Shown: positions 26,389-35,537 of the stretch, in pieces
How the letters are laid out: each line of letters starts with the position of its first letter
How positions within the stretch are numbered: the first letter of the stretch is position 1
Notes under the pieces: generated by a model
Told to the model about the DNA's origin: nothing
Seen by the model: only the letters and a program-made list of their open reading frames with translations
Database searches by the model: none
Assembly (NCBI GenBank): GCA_016711925.1
Contig: JADJSA010000010.1
Span: 1 to 64,000, forward strand
Length of the DNA stretch: 64,000 nt
From: Candidatus Methylophosphatis haderslevensis
Lineage (GTDB): Bacteria > Pseudomonadota > Gammaproteobacteria > Burkholderiales > Rhodocyclaceae
Reading direction: 5' to 3'
Program-made: the position numbers and the translations under genes

Positions 26389-26930
26389 GCGCGGAAAAAG
26401 GGAACATGAATCATCGAACTGCAGCCGTAGCGTACCCCCCCTGGTATCGCCATCCGTGGCCGTGGATCTTCATCACCATGTTGTCGCTGACGATCATCGC
26501 CGGCGGCGTCACCTTGTGGCTGGCCATCAGCACCAGCGACGGACTGGTTGCCGACGACTACTACAAGCAGGGGCTGGGCATCAACAAGCAACTCGCACGC
26601 AGCGAGCGCGCCTTGGCGCTCGACCTGAACGGCACGATGCGTTTCACCGCCAGTGAAATCGCCATTTCGCTGGCCGCGCGCGACGGCGCGCAGTTGCCCG
26701 CGCGCCTGCGCGTGGTGTTCTCGCACCCGACCCGCGCCGGTCTCGACCGCGCGGTACTGCTGGACAAAGACGGCCCCGCCTGGCGGGGTCCATTCGAGCC
26801 GCTGCCGCCTGGCCGCTGGATCGTCTCGATCGAAGACGAGCAGGCGACCTGGCGACTGGACGCGGCCGCGCACTTTCCCCAGGACAGAGAAATCGCGCTC
26901 TCCACGGCGCCATTCAAATCCGTCGATTAG
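26385..26930 (+). CDS. ccoH: FixH family protein
   Basis: 181 residues, longer than a minimal FixH. An N-terminal TM (about 25-50) carries WYRHPWPWIFITM, typical of FixH, followed by SDGLVADDYYKQGLGIN and a periplasmic beta-sandwich domain. It helps assemble the cbb3 oxidase. The ATG at 26385 overlaps the ccoG stop; an internal ATG at 26406 is an alternative. Confidence 0.9.
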   Translation: MSAEKGNMNHRTAAVAYPPWYRHPWPWIFITMLSLTIIAGGVTLWLAISTSDGLVADDYYKQGLGINKQLARSERALALDLNGTMRFTASEIAISLAARDGAQLPARLRVVFSHPTRAGLDRAVLLDKDGPAWRGPFEPLPPGRWIVSIEDEQATWRLDAAAHFPQDREIALSTAPFKSVD

Positions 26931-26939
26931 GGGGTTATC

Positions 26940-27077
26940 ATGGCTTGGGATCTGTTGTTCAAATCCGATATCGGGCTGCTGAGCCTGCTCACGATCCTTT
27001 TCGTGATCGTAATGGGCATCTGGTTCGGTCGCTACTTCAGCCGGAAGATGGCGGAAGACGAGCGCAACGCCCGCTGA
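26940..27077 (+). CDS. Small membrane protein, DUF3149 type
   Basis: 45 residues: MAWDLLFKSDIGLLSLL, one TM helix, then WFGRYFSRKMAEDERNAR. This matches the DUF3149 family of tiny membrane proteins that accompany cco assembly genes in betaproteobacteria. GGGG precedes the ATG by six bases, and it lies 9 bp after fixH. Function unknown; possibly an oxidase-associated small subunit. Confidence 0.8.
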   Translation: MAWDLLFKSDIGLLSLLTILFVIVMGIWFGRYFSRKMAEDERNAR

Positions 27078-27113
27078 GTCGTTCGCGGGCTTCACCGAAA
27101 AGGGGATTCCACC

Positions 27114-27410
27114 ATGCAGCGGTTGATCCATATTCTTTGGCCGTCGTTCATCGTTGCGGGGATCGCCGAGATCCTGTTCTTTACCGTGATTGACCCGCAG
27201 GAACTCTACCTTTTCGGCCAGCCCGTCCATCTTTCGCGGCTCGCGACCTACTCGGTCGGCTTCTTCACCTTCTGGGCGCTGTGCGCGACATCGAGCATGA
27301 CCACCTGCTTCTTCCAGCGCACGGCAGCCGAGATCAACAAGTGTCCGCTGGTGCCGACCGACCGGCCGGAAGGTTGTCCCAAGCGCGAAGAACCCGGCTG
27401 TTGTGCCTGA
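27114..27410 (+). CDS. Conserved hypothetical membrane protein, 98 aa
   Basis: Two predicted TM helices (about 8-26 and 42-63) and a Cys-containing tail (INKCPLV, GCPKREEPGCCA). AAAAGGGG precedes the ATG. It is probably in the ccoG-fixH operon, overlapping the next gene by 8 bp. I do not know its function. Confidence 0.78.
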   Translation: MQRLIHILWPSFIVAGIAEILFFTVIDPQELYLFGQPVHLSRLATYSVGFFTFWALCATSSMTTCFFQRTAAEINKCPLVPTDRPEGCPKREEPGCCA

Positions 27411-27804
27411 TGCCCGTGGTGCGCGGCCCTGTCCGTGCGGCAGCGGCTCGGGGTTCGTGCGCTGCTGTGCGCCGCTGATCGATGGCAGCCGCGCCGCCAC
27501 CGACGCACTGGCGCTGTTGCGCTCGCGCTACACTGCCTACACGCAGTTGCGCGAAGACTACCTGCTCGCGACCTGGCATCCGGCGACCCGGCCTGCCACG
27601 CTCGATCTGCAGCGGGGGCCGGCGCAGAAGTGGCTGGAACTCAAAGTGCTGCGGCATGAAGGCGATGGGGCCGATCCCGACCGCGCAACGGTGGAGTTTG
27701 TCGCCCGCAGCAAGGTCGGTGGTCGCGCGCTGCGCCTGCACGAAACCAGCCGCTTCGTGCGCGAGAACGGGCGCTGGTACTACATCGACGGGGCGATATC
27801 CTGA
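27403..27804 (+). CDS. ychJ: YchJ family (UPF0225) protein with SEC-C-like motif
   Basis: 133 residues. A metal-binding N-terminus (CPCGSGSGFVRCCAPLIDG) is followed by an NTF2-like domain with RSRYTAYTQLREDYLLATWHP and RFVRENGRWYYIDG. Overlaps the preceding gene. Function not established. Confidence 0.9.
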   Translation: MPDARGARPCPCGSGSGFVRCCAPLIDGSRAATDALALLRSRYTAYTQLREDYLLATWHPATRPATLDLQRGPAQKWLELKVLRHEGDGADPDRATVEFVARSKVGGRALRLHETSRFVRENGRWYYIDGAIS

Positions 27805-27856
27805 GCGGTGCCGGCAGCGCCGGACGAATGCGAACTGAATTGGCTCGGAGGAAATA

Positions 27857-28243
27857 ATGGATCGAGGCGGTGACGGCATCTCGCGCAACGTGCTGGGCGG
27901 CGCCCTGTGCGGCTGTTGCAGCAATCCGCTGACCGGCTTCTACCGCGACGGCCGCTGCGAAACCGGCCCGGAAGACATCGGCCGGCACGTCGTGTGCGCG
28001 CGCATGACCGACGCCTTTCTCGCCTTCTCCAAGTCGCGCGGCAACGACCTGTCGACCCCCGTGCCGGCGGCGAACTTTCCCGGACTCAAGGCCGGCGATC
28101 AGTGGTGCCTGTGCGCCGCGCGCTGGCGCGAAGCCCTGGCCACCGGCGTCGCGCCGCCGGTGGTGCTCGGCGCCACCCACGAAGCCGCGCTCGAAATCGT
28201 CGCGCTCGCCGACCTGAAAGCGCACGCTTTGGATCTCAATTAG
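27857..28243 (+). CDS. DUF2237 family protein
   Basis: 128 residues. Characteristic NVLGGALCGCCSNPLTGFYRDG, ARMTDAFLAFSKSRGNDLSTP and PGLKAGDQWCLCAARW stretches identify the DUF2237 family. Its four Cys residues suggest metal binding. GGAGG precedes the ATG by seven bases. Function unknown. Confidence 0.9.
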   Translation: MDRGGDGISRNVLGGALCGCCSNPLTGFYRDGRCETGPEDIGRHVVCARMTDAFLAFSKSRGNDLSTPVPAANFPGLKAGDQWCLCAARWREALATGVAPPVVLGATHEAALEIVALADLKAHALDLN

Positions 28244-28280
28244 CGACATGCCCTGCAAGCCGCGCCCAATGGCGATCTGC

Positions 28281-28358
28281 GGCATGGCATGCCTGAACGC
28301 CAGTAACCATGCGGCTCTCCGGCTGGCATGCCCGCAGAGTGCCTATCCATGCGGCTTG
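28281..28358. repeat. Dispersed GCCGCATGG-type repeat, copy C (two units)
   Basis: Two tandem units, each with GGCATG-CC followed by CCATGCGGC (at about 28308-28316 and 28347-28355). They fill the gap between the DUF2237 gene and the convergent uspA. Confidence 0.65.
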
Positions 28359-28402
28359 TGGCGCCGTGCTCCGGCGGCTGCGTCGCCGGCAAGCGCACGC
28401 GT

Positions 28403-28846
28403 TCAGCGGTAGACCAGCACCGGAATCTTCGAATGCGTCAGCACCTTTTGTGTCTCGGAGCCGAGCAGTAGTCCAGCTAGTCCGCGGCGGCCGTGCGAGG
28501 CCATGAAGATCAGGTCGCAGCCGTGCTCCTGCGCCGCCTTGATGATCGCTTCGTAGGGCACTTCGCTGGCTTCGCTGGCGGTGCCGCATTCGATCCCGGC
28601 CTGGCGGGCCAGCGCCTCGCACTTTTGCAGGATCTCCGCTGCGGCGGCCTGCGCCGCCTTGGCGAACTGCTGCGGCGTGGTCGGGTCGATCAGCGCGCCC
28701 TCGCCGAAAAATTGCGCCGGGTATTCGGGCTGGGCGTAGAAGAACGTCACTTTGGCGCCGATGGCTTTGGCGAAGTCGACCGCGCGTAACGCGGTGTCGG
28801 CGGACAGCGTGGATCCGTCGGTCGGTACGAGAACATGTGTAAACAT
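28403..28846 (-). CDS. uspA: Universal stress protein, UspA family
   Basis: 147 residues. It opens HVLVPTDGSTLSADTA and carries the ATP-binding block MASHGRRGLAGLLLGSETQKVL plus KIPVLVYR at the end. A single-domain Usp. The FNR-type box at 28909 lies 63 bp upstream, the spacing expected for an oxygen-regulated promoter. Low-oxygen Usp induction is known in other bacteria. Confidence 0.93.
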   Translation of the reverse strand: MFTHVLVPTDGSTLSADTALRAVDFAKAIGAKVTFFYAQPEYPAQFFGEGALIDPTTPQQFAKAAQAAAAEILQKCEALARQAGIECGTASEASEVPYEAIIKAAQEHGCDLIFMASHGRRGLAGLLLGSETQKVLTHSKIPVLVYR

Positions 28847-28908
28847 TCCTTGTCTCCGCGAATTAGAGGGCGCGCCCCATTATATTCGGCGCCGAGCCGC
28901 CGCTCCGA

Positions 28909-28922
28909 TTGACGCAGATCAA
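28909..28922. promoter_or_regulatory. FNR/ANR-type box between uspA and phaC
   Basis: TTGACGCAGATCAA matches the TTGAT-N4-ATCAA consensus with one difference. It is 63 bp from the uspA start and 212 bp from the phaC start, so uspA is the more likely target. The rest of the 287-bp gap shows nothing else I recognise. Confidence 0.72.
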
Positions 28923-29133
28923 CGCCGCCCGGCCCGACGCGAGGGAAGCTCGGTCATTCATGCGAATTCGATTTTCCGGTGCAGATGGCCCGGATGGCAC
29001 AGCGGCGTGCGCATGGTCAACGGTCGAGCGCGGCAGATGGCGGGAGCCGACCGCTTGCGGATCGGCAGGTTGCAGCCGTGCCGCCGTGCGGCGACGACGG
29101 GCCAGCCATCGGCAATCCAATGAAGGGCGCAAC

Positions 29134-30864
29134 ATGAACGAACCCAAGGTTCCCGATTTCCCCAACCCGGCACACGCGTTGCACAGGATGCACGAGAACA
29201 TGGTTGCCGGCTTCGATCCGCTCGGTGTTGCCGAGCCGTTGCTGCACGCGCAACTGGCCTGGATGACGCATCCGCAGGAGCTTGCCGACCAGAGCGCGAA
29301 GTTCGCCACCTCGCTGTGGCAGTTGCAATGGCATACGGTGCAGCGGACGCTCGGTCAGCCGAGCGAAGATCCGGTGCGCCCGCATGCCGACGACACGCGC
29401 TTTGCCGACCCCGTCTGGCACGATTCGGCCACCTGGGATCTGGTCAAGGAGTGGTACCTGCTCACCACCCACAGCGTGCAGGACATGCTCTACGACACGC
29501 CCGGCCTGTCCAACAAGGACCGCCGCCGCGCAGCTTTCTGGTGGCGCAAGTGGCTCAACATGATGGCGCCGTCGAATCTCTTCTGGACCAACCCGGTGGC
29601 CATGCGCAAGGCGCTCGAAACGCGCGGACAGAGCCTGGTCGACGGCATGCGCAATTTCCTCGCCGACATGGCGGCAGGCGAGGTCCGCATGACCGACCCC
29701 ACCCGCTTCAAGGTCGGCGTCAACATCGCGACCGCACCCGGGTCGGTGATCTTCCGCAACGAGTTGCTGGAAGTTATCCACTACGCGCCGACGCAGAAAA
29801 AAGTCCATGCCGTGCCGGTGGTTTTCATCATGCCGTGGATCAACAAATTCTACGTGCTCGATCTGAACGCCAAGAAGAGCATGGTGCGTTGGCTGGTCGA
29901 CCAGGGGCTGGACGTGTACATCACGAGCTGGAAGAACCCCGACGCATCGATGCGCGACACGACCTTCGACGACTACCTGATCAAGGGTGTCGACACCATC
30001 GTGCGCGTCGTCCGCGAATACGCCGGAGTGCCGCAGGTCCATGCGGTCGGCTACTGCATCGGCGGCACCGCGCTGTCGATGTACATGGCCTGGGCCAACC
30101 GCCAATACGGCGAATCGGCGATGCCGGTCGCGCACTGGACGACGTTTACCACCATGATCGATTTCCACAAGCCGGGTGACATCGAGGTGTTCATCGACGA
30201 GGCCAGCATCAGTTACCTGACCGGCATGATGACGCAGCGCGGCTTTCTCGACGGCCACGAGATGGCGACCGCGTTTCGCCTGCTGCGCTCCAACAGCCTG
30301 ATCTGGCACTACGTCGTGCATGGCTGGCTGTACGGCGAAGCGCTGCCGCCGTTTGACGTGCTGTTCTGGAACATGGACAGCACGCGCATGCCCGCGGCGA
30401 TGCACACCTGGTACCTCAACGAGCTGTACCTGAAAAACCGGCTGATCCAGAAGGATGCGCTGGTGGTTGCCGGGCAACCGCTCGATCTCGAAGCCATCGT
30501 CCAGCCGCTCTACGCGGTCGCCGCCGAAGACGACCATATCGCGCCCTGGCAGCAGGCGTTCCGCATCACCCATTTCGTGGTGGCGCCCAAGCGCTTCGTG
30601 CTGAGTTCCTCCGGCCACATTCTGGGCATTGTCAATCCGCCGGTCGATCCGCCCAAACGCACCTTCCGCGCCTCGCAGGCCCACCGCGCCGAGACCGCCC
30701 AGGCGTGGTTCGAGCGCACGCCGGCCGGCCCGGGCTCATGGTGGGAGGACTGGATGGCGTGGCTCAAACCGCAGGCCGGCAAACTGGTTGCGGCGCGTCC
30801 GGCGTTCGACAGCCGCTTTCCCGAACTGGTCGCCGCACCGGGCAGCTACGTGCTGGAAACCTAG
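29134..30864 (+). CDS. phaC: Class I poly(3-hydroxyalkanoate) synthase
   Basis: 576 residues, typical of class I PhaC. A PhaC N-terminal domain spans about residues 60-230, followed by an alpha/beta-hydrolase core. The lipase-like box GYCIGG carries Cys308; the Asp (AAEDDHIAPW) and His (SSSGHILGIVNPP) complete the triad. It polymerises hydroxyacyl-CoA into storage granules. Start 29134 follows GAAGGG; the upstream in-frame extension lacks family similarity. No phaP or phaB adjoins it, but a thiolase lies 4.7 kb downstream. Confidence 0.95.
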   Translation: MNEPKVPDFPNPAHALHRMHENMVAGFDPLGVAEPLLHAQLAWMTHPQELADQSAKFATSLWQLQWHTVQRTLGQPSEDPVRPHADDTRFADPVWHDSATWDLVKEWYLLTTHSVQDMLYDTPGLSNKDRRRAAFWWRKWLNMMAPSNLFWTNPVAMRKALETRGQSLVDGMRNFLADMAAGEVRMTDPTRFKVGVNIATAPGSVIFRNELLEVIHYAPTQKKVHAVPVVFIMPWINKFYVLDLNAKKSMVRWLVDQGLDVYITSWKNPDASMRDTTFDDYLIKGVDTIVRVVREYAGVPQVHAVGYCIGGTALSMYMAWANRQYGESAMPVAHWTTFTTMIDFHKPGDIEVFIDEASISYLTGMMTQRGFLDGHEMATAFRLLRSNSLIWHYVVHGWLYGEALPPFDVLFWNMDSTRMPAAMHTWYLNELYLKNRLIQKDALVVAGQPLDLEAIVQPLYAVAAEDDHIAPWQQAFRITHFVVAPKRFVLSSSGHILGIVNPPVDPPKRTFRASQAHRAETAQAWFERTPAGPGSWWEDWMAWLKPQAGKLVAARPAFDSRFPELVAAPGSYVLET

Positions 30865-30999
30865 GGAATCCCGCCCCCGGCTGCGCGGAGCCACCGGCCC
30901 GCGGGATGCCGGCGCGCGAATTCTTGTTCTGGATCAGCCCCGGCGCCGGCGGTTCACGCTATTTTCATTGTTGCTGCAACTCCCCAACACGCTGCCCCC

Positions 31000-31209
31000 A
31001 TGTTCGGTTTTTCCCCGGAAGAAATCGAGGCCATCGGCCTGCCCCTGTCCCTGACCGTGCTGATGGTCTGGATGCTGCTGATAATCTGGAACCTCGCCAA
31101 GGAATCCAAGGCCGGCAAGTTCGGGACGATCGTGCTGTTTTTCGTGTTGAGCTTCGGCATGATCGGTTTCATCGCCAAAACCATCATGCAAAAATTCATG
31201 GGCTTGTAG
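31000..31209 (+). CDS. DUF2788 family membrane protein
   Basis: 69 residues, two TM helices (about 14-32 and 44-62) around the conserved loop WNLAKESKAGKFGT that marks DUF2788. Function unknown. It precedes ppnP. Confidence 0.85.
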   Translation: MFGFSPEEIEAIGLPLSLTVLMVWMLLIIWNLAKESKAGKFGTIVLFFVLSFGMIGFIAKTIMQKFMGL

Positions 31210-31229
31210 CCCCCACAAACGGAGATTCC

Positions 31230-31541
31230 ATGGTGCAGTTCGACAATGTCAGCGTGCTCAAGAAGTCCAATGTCTATTTCGACGGCAAATGTGTGAGCCA
31301 CACCGTGATCTTCGCGGACGGAACGCGCAAGACCCTCGGCGTCATCTTCCCCTCGAAGCTCACGTTCAACACCGGCGCGCAGGAAATCATGGAACTCAAT
31401 GCCGGCAGTTGCCGCGTTTGCCTCAAGGGGCAGAGCGAGTGGAAGACCTATGCGGCCGGGCAACAGTTTGCCGTGCCCGGCAACTCCAGCTTCGACATCG
31501 AGACGCTGGAGATGCTCGATTACGTCTGCCATTTCGGGTGA
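31230..31541 (+). CDS. ppnP: Pyrimidine/purine nucleoside phosphorylase
   Basis: 103 residues, a single cupin. VYFDGKCVSHTVIFADGTRKTLGV and YAAGQQFAVPGNSSFDIE are the family's conserved blocks. Broad-specificity phosphorolysis of nucleosides. CGGAGA precedes the ATG. Confidence 0.93.
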   Translation: MVQFDNVSVLKKSNVYFDGKCVSHTVIFADGTRKTLGVIFPSKLTFNTGAQEIMELNAGSCRVCLKGQSEWKTYAAGQQFAVPGNSSFDIETLEMLDYVCHFG

Positions 31542-31545
31542 TGCG

Positions 31546-31704
31546 GTGCGGGCGGTCGTGATCGCGCTGGTGCTGGCGCTGGCCGCTGCCGTCGTCGCCA
31601 TGGTCTATCCGGGCGTGCGCGAATGGTGGGCGGTCGGCCGCTGTATTGACGGCGGCGGCCGTTGGGACTATCAATCCGATTCCTGCATTGCGCCGTTGCG
31701 CTGA
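31546..31704 (+). CDS. Small hypothetical secreted or membrane protein
   Basis: 52 residues from a GTG at 31546: one hydrophobic helix (VVIALVLALAAAVVAMVY), then WWAVGRCIDGGGRWDYQSDSCIAPLR with two Cys. Short Cys-pair proteins with a GGRWDY-type segment occur widely in proteobacteria. It starts 4 bp after ppnP; no clear ribosome site, so coupling to ppnP is likely. Confidence 0.6.
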   Translation: MRAVVIALVLALAAAVVAMVYPGVREWWAVGRCIDGGGRWDYQSDSCIAPLR

Positions 31705-31722
31705 ATCCGTCTGGAGGGTGCC

Positions 31723-32208
31723 ATGCCGTCTTTCGATATCGTTTCCGAAGTCGATCAGGTCGAATTGCGCAATGCGATCGACCAGGCGAACAAGGAAATC
31801 ACCAACCGCTTCGATTTCAAGGGGTCGGACGCGCGGGTGGAACTGGCGGAGAAGCTGCTGACCCTGTTCGCCGACGACGATTTCAAGCTCGATCAGGTCT
31901 ACGACGTGGTTACGGGCAAGCTGGGCAAGCGCGGCGTCGATGTACGCTGCCTGGATCGCCAGGCCGCGCAGAAAGTCAGCGGCAACAAGTCCAAGCAGGA
32001 AGTGAAGCTGAAGATCGGCGTCGAAGTCGAACTCGGGAAGAAGATCGTGCGTATGCTCAAGGACAGCAAGCTCAAGGTTCAGGCGAGCATCCAGGGTGAC
32101 ACCGTGCGGGTGTCCGGCGCCAAGCGCGATGTCCTGCAGGAGGCGATCGCGCTGGTCAAGAAATCGATCACCGACACGCCGCTGCAGTTCGGCAATTTCC
32201 GCGACTGA
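31723..32208 (+). CDS. yajQ: YajQ family (UPF0234) nucleotide-binding protein
   Basis: 161 residues beginning MPSFDIVSEVD with RFDFKGSDAR, LDRQAAQKVSG and KKIVRMLKDSKLKVQASIQGD. Members bind cyclic-di-GMP or tRNA/ATP in different bacteria. GGAGGG lies eight bases upstream. Confidence 0.95.
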   Translation: MPSFDIVSEVDQVELRNAIDQANKEITNRFDFKGSDARVELAEKLLTLFADDDFKLDQVYDVVTGKLGKRGVDVRCLDRQAAQKVSGNKSKQEVKLKIGVEVELGKKIVRMLKDSKLKVQASIQGDTVRVSGAKRDVLQEAIALVKKSITDTPLQFGNFRD

Positions 32209-32213
32209 GCGCG

Positions 32214-33002
32214 CTATCGATCGGCTGACTGGTCGGCAACGATGTCGCGATAGGCATGCCAGCTGGCATGGCCGACGATCGGCATGGCAACGATCAGGCC
32301 GAGATAGAGCGTCCATAGTCCGCTCATCGTCAGCAGCGTGATAAGCACGCCCCATACACCCATCGCCGGCAGGTTGCGCGCCACCGCAAGCATGCTCGTC
32401 CGCACGGCGGTCAGGGCGTCGCAATCGCGGTCGAGCAGCATGGGCAGCGAAATCGCGGACAGCGCGAATACCACCAGCGCGAACATCAGTCCGGTTGTCG
32501 TGTAAATCACGATGAACCCGATGTACTTAAAGGCAATCACGTCGGCGATGAACTGCTGCAGACTGGGCGATTCGCTGCCGTAGAAGGCGGCGAATATCGT
32601 CAGTGCGGCACCGGTCCAGGCCAACAGCACGCCGCCGAGGATGGCCGCCAGGATGCCCACCTGGTTGGCGTTGCGGAACCAGGCGACGCTGGTTGCGCCG
32701 ATATCGACGCGCTGCCCTCGTTCGACGCGGCGCGAGATGTCGTAGAGGCCGATCGCGACGACCGGCCCCACCAGCGTGAAGCCGGAGGTCAGAGCGGCCA
32801 TGTATTTCACCTCTTGCCGCGTGTAAAAGAACAGCAGGTAGCCCATGGCGGAAAGGCAGCAGCCATAGAACAGGCTGGCCAGCGGGCTGGCGAGCATGTC
32901 GCGCACGCCTTGCTTGACCCAGGACAGGGCCGTGAACGCGCCAACCTGGCGGATTTCCGGCAGCGCCGGCAGGGCGCTGAGAGTGGCATGGGTCTGCGGC
33001 AT
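32214..33002 (-). CDS. DUF2189 family integral membrane protein
   Basis: 262 residues, six predicted TM helices. ALSWVKQGVRDMLASPLASLFYG is the usual DUF2189 opening, then GPVVAIGLYDISRRVERGQ and VGHASWHAYRDIV. Often found near cytochrome oxidase genes, but here it only converges on yajQ. Function unknown. Confidence 0.88.
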   Translation of the reverse strand: MPQTHATLSALPALPEIRQVGAFTALSWVKQGVRDMLASPLASLFYGCCLSAMGYLLFFYTRQEVKYMAALTSGFTLVGPVVAIGLYDISRRVERGQRVDIGATSVAWFRNANQVGILAAILGGVLLAWTGAALTIFAAFYGSESPSLQQFIADVIAFKYIGFIVIYTTTGLMFALVVFALSAISLPMLLDRDCDALTAVRTSMLAVARNLPAMGVWGVLITLLTMSGLWTLYLGLIVAMPIVGHASWHAYRDIVADQSADR

Positions 33003-33176
33003 CCCTCGTCTCCTTCTGATGGCGGGTCAATTCCCGATCTCTTCGTGTGCCTGAATGATGGCCCCTGCGGCAGCTTGCCGCAAGCGGGTCCGTGAAACCG
33101 TTATTTCGGGCCTATTGGCGGCTGTGGCAAAATCGGACGTTGCCCCCATGTATTGGGCATTGCCGGCACCGGTTAC

Positions 33177-33818
33177 ATGTACAAATTTTTTTGCTCGGTC
33201 GGATTGTTGCTGATTGCCACGTCGGGCACGGCGGCGGCGGCCGACGTCGCGGTGGCCGGACTGTTTCCCGGCAAGGCGGTGCTGGTCGTAAATGGCGCTG
33301 CGCCGCGCACGATCGGCATCGGTGCCAAGACGCCCGAAGGCGTGCGGCTGATCTCGATCGACGGCGATTTTGCGACCGTGGAGATCGATGGCAAGCGACA
33401 CCGCCTGGGCATCGGCGACCAGGCGGTCTCGCAGGGCGGACCGGAAGGCGGCGGTGCCGTGACGCTGACCGCTGACGCCCGCGGCCACTTCGTCACGGGC
33501 GGCATCGTCAATGGCGCGTCGGTGCGGTTTCTGGTCGATACCGGGGCAACCATGGTTTCGCTCGGCGCTTCGGATGCGGCGCGGGCCGGCGTCGATTTCC
33601 GGCGCGGCGAGCCGGTGATGACGATGACGGCAAACGGCCCCGCGCAGGCCTTCAAGACGCGCATTTCGTCGTTGAAGATCGGCGAAATCGCGGTCGCCGA
33701 TGTGGAGGCGCTGGTCCATGCTTATGACATGCCAGTCGCCCTGCTGGGGATGAGTTTTCTCAATCGAATGGAAATGCGGCGCGACGGGCAGACGATGACC
33801 CTGCGCCGGCGTTACTGA
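33177..33818 (+). CDS. Retropepsin-like aspartic protease (clan AA, TIGR02281 type)
   Basis: 213 residues. Signal peptide (cleavage near AAAA/DVAVA). The C-terminal half has a single aspartic protease motif FLVDTGATMVSL and GMSFLNRMEMRRDGQTMTLRRR, the usual ending. Likely acts in the periplasm as a homodimer. Start ATG 33177 fits the signal peptide. The NUDIX gene follows 10 bp later. Confidence 0.88.
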   Translation: MYKFFCSVGLLLIATSGTAAAADVAVAGLFPGKAVLVVNGAAPRTIGIGAKTPEGVRLISIDGDFATVEIDGKRHRLGIGDQAVSQGGPEGGGAVTLTADARGHFVTGGIVNGASVRFLVDTGATMVSLGASDAARAGVDFRRGEPVMTMTANGPAQAFKTRISSLKIGEIAVADVEALVHAYDMPVALLGMSFLNRMEMRRDGQTMTLRRRY

Positions 33819-33827
33819 GGTCGCGGC

Positions 33828-34460
33828 ATGACGGATCGGCAAGGTCCAGCGCGAATCGACAGCCGCATTTCGGCGGATCATCTGCGTCGCCACTTCACCG
33901 AAGTGCCGGTCGGGCCCGACGTCGTCGAGGAAGGCGAGCCGACGCGGCGAATCCCGGCCGCGGTGCTGATGCCGTTGGTCGACCGGGACGGCGACCTGTC
34001 GGTGCTGCTCACCCGCCGCACCGAACATCTGCATGATCACCCGGGGCAGATTGCCTTTCCCGGCGGCCGCCGCGAGCCTTCCGACGATTCCCCGATCATG
34101 ACCGCGCTGCGCGAGACCGAGGAAGAAATCGGGCTTGCCCGCAAGCATGTCGAGGTGCTCGGCGAACTGCCGCGTTACCACACCGGTACCGGATTCGAGG
34201 TGACGCCTGTGGTCGCGCTGGTGAGTCCGCCGTTTGAACTCACGCGGGATCCGTTCGAAGTTGCCGAGGTGTTCGAAGTGCCGTTCGATTTCCTGCTCGA
34301 CCCGGCGAATCACCGCCGGCACCGTCTGGAAATTCGCGGCAGCATGCGCGAGTTTTGGGCGATGCCGTTCGGCGACTACTTCATCTGGGGCGCCACTGCG
34401 GGGATGCTGGTCAGCCTTTACCGCTTTCTCGACAGCCGCCAGGATGTGACCGCGCCCTAG
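33828..34460 (+). CDS. CoA pyrophosphatase-like NUDIX hydrolase
   Basis: 210 residues. The CoA-specific prefix HLHDHPGQIAFPGG leads into a full NUDIX box with REPSDDSPIMTALRETEEEIG. The C-terminal GSMREFWAMPFGDYFIWGATAGML is typical. Cleaves CoA or related nucleotides. In betaproteobacteria it commonly precedes the CobD/CbiB-like gene, as here. Confidence 0.93.
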   Translation: MTDRQGPARIDSRISADHLRRHFTEVPVGPDVVEEGEPTRRIPAAVLMPLVDRDGDLSVLLTRRTEHLHDHPGQIAFPGGRREPSDDSPIMTALRETEEEIGLARKHVEVLGELPRYHTGTGFEVTPVVALVSPPFELTRDPFEVAEVFEVPFDFLLDPANHRRHRLEIRGSMREFWAMPFGDYFIWGATAGMLVSLYRFLDSRQDVTAP

Positions 34461-34588
34461 CCGGGCGCTTCCCCGCCGTGCGCATCGGCGCGGGAGTCCG
34501 GCGCGCAGGACTGTTGTGGTATCTTGCGACGCAAAGCACGATAACCATGCACGAAAACCGTGCGATTGCGCGAATCAAGTTCTGCCGC

Positions 34589-35518
34589 ATGTCCCTCCTT
34601 TCCCTAATCGTCTCCCTGCTGCTGGAACAGGCGCGCCCGCTGCCGGAATCGGTCTGGGCGCCGAACGGATGGGTGGCCCGGTACGCGCAGTTCTTCGAGC
34701 AGCGCTTCAATGCTGGCGAGGTTCACCATGGAACGGTCGGCTGGCTGGTCGCGGTCGTGCCCCCGGTGATGGTCGCCGCGTTCGTGTACTACATCCTGTA
34801 CCTGGTACAACCCCTGCTCGCGCTGGCCTGGAACATTCTGGTGCTCTACCTGACCATGGGATTTCGGCAGGTGAGTCACTACTTCACCGAGACGCAGCAT
34901 GCCTTGCAGGCCGGAGAGCTGGAACAGGCGCGCGAGCGGGTCGGTTCGTGGCGCGGTCGCCTGTCCGACCGGCTGTCGTCGTCCGAACTTGCCCGGGTTT
35001 CGATCGAGCAGGCGCTGCTGGCCTCGCATCGGCATGTCTTCGCGGTGGTGCTCTGGTTCATTCTGATGCCGGGGCCAAGCGGTGCGGTGCTCTACCGGCT
35101 GGCCAATCACCTGGCGGCCGACTGGGGCGGCAGGAGCGACGCAGAGTTCGGCGCTTTCGGGGTATTCTCGCGCCGCGCATTCGAGCTGATCGACTGGCTG
35201 CCGGTGCGCTGCACGGCGATCGCCTTTTCCATCGTCGGCGATTTCGAGGATGCGATCTATTGCTGGCGCACGCAGGCGGCGCGCTGGTCCGACCTCGCAT
35301 CCGGTATACTTCTTTCAAGTGGTGCAGGCGCGTTGGGGGTTCGTCTCGGCATGCCGCTTCACGAAACAGGAGAGGTCGTGGAACGGCCCGAGATGGGGCT
35401 AGGCGATGACGCCGATGCCGATTTCATGCAAAGCGCAACAGGTTTGATCTGGCGTACCCTGGTGCTGTTCCTGCTTCTGCTGGCACTGCTTTGGGTATCG
35501 AGCTGGGTGGGTCATTGA
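34589..35518 (+). CDS. CobD/CbiB family membrane protein
   Basis: 309 residues. N-terminal LSLIVSLLLEQARPLP, several TM helices, GPSGAVLYRLANHLA near the centre and a C-terminal helix (LVLFLLLLALLWV). The family includes adenosylcobinamide-phosphate synthase, but this betaproteobacterial branch lacks neighbouring cobalamin genes, so its actual role is uncertain. Start 34589 is preferred over ATG 34544 because it begins at the family's conserved MSLLSL. Confidence 0.82.
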   Translation: MSLLSLIVSLLLEQARPLPESVWAPNGWVARYAQFFEQRFNAGEVHHGTVGWLVAVVPPVMVAAFVYYILYLVQPLLALAWNILVLYLTMGFRQVSHYFTETQHALQAGELEQARERVGSWRGRLSDRLSSSELARVSIEQALLASHRHVFAVVLWFILMPGPSGAVLYRLANHLAADWGGRSDAEFGAFGVFSRRAFELIDWLPVRCTAIAFSIVGDFEDAIYCWRTQAARWSDLASGILLSSGAGALGVRLGMPLHETGEVVERPEMGLGDDADADFMQSATGLIWRTLVLFLLLLALLWVSSWVGH

Positions 35519-35537
35519 GAGAAACATTACGGAGGGA

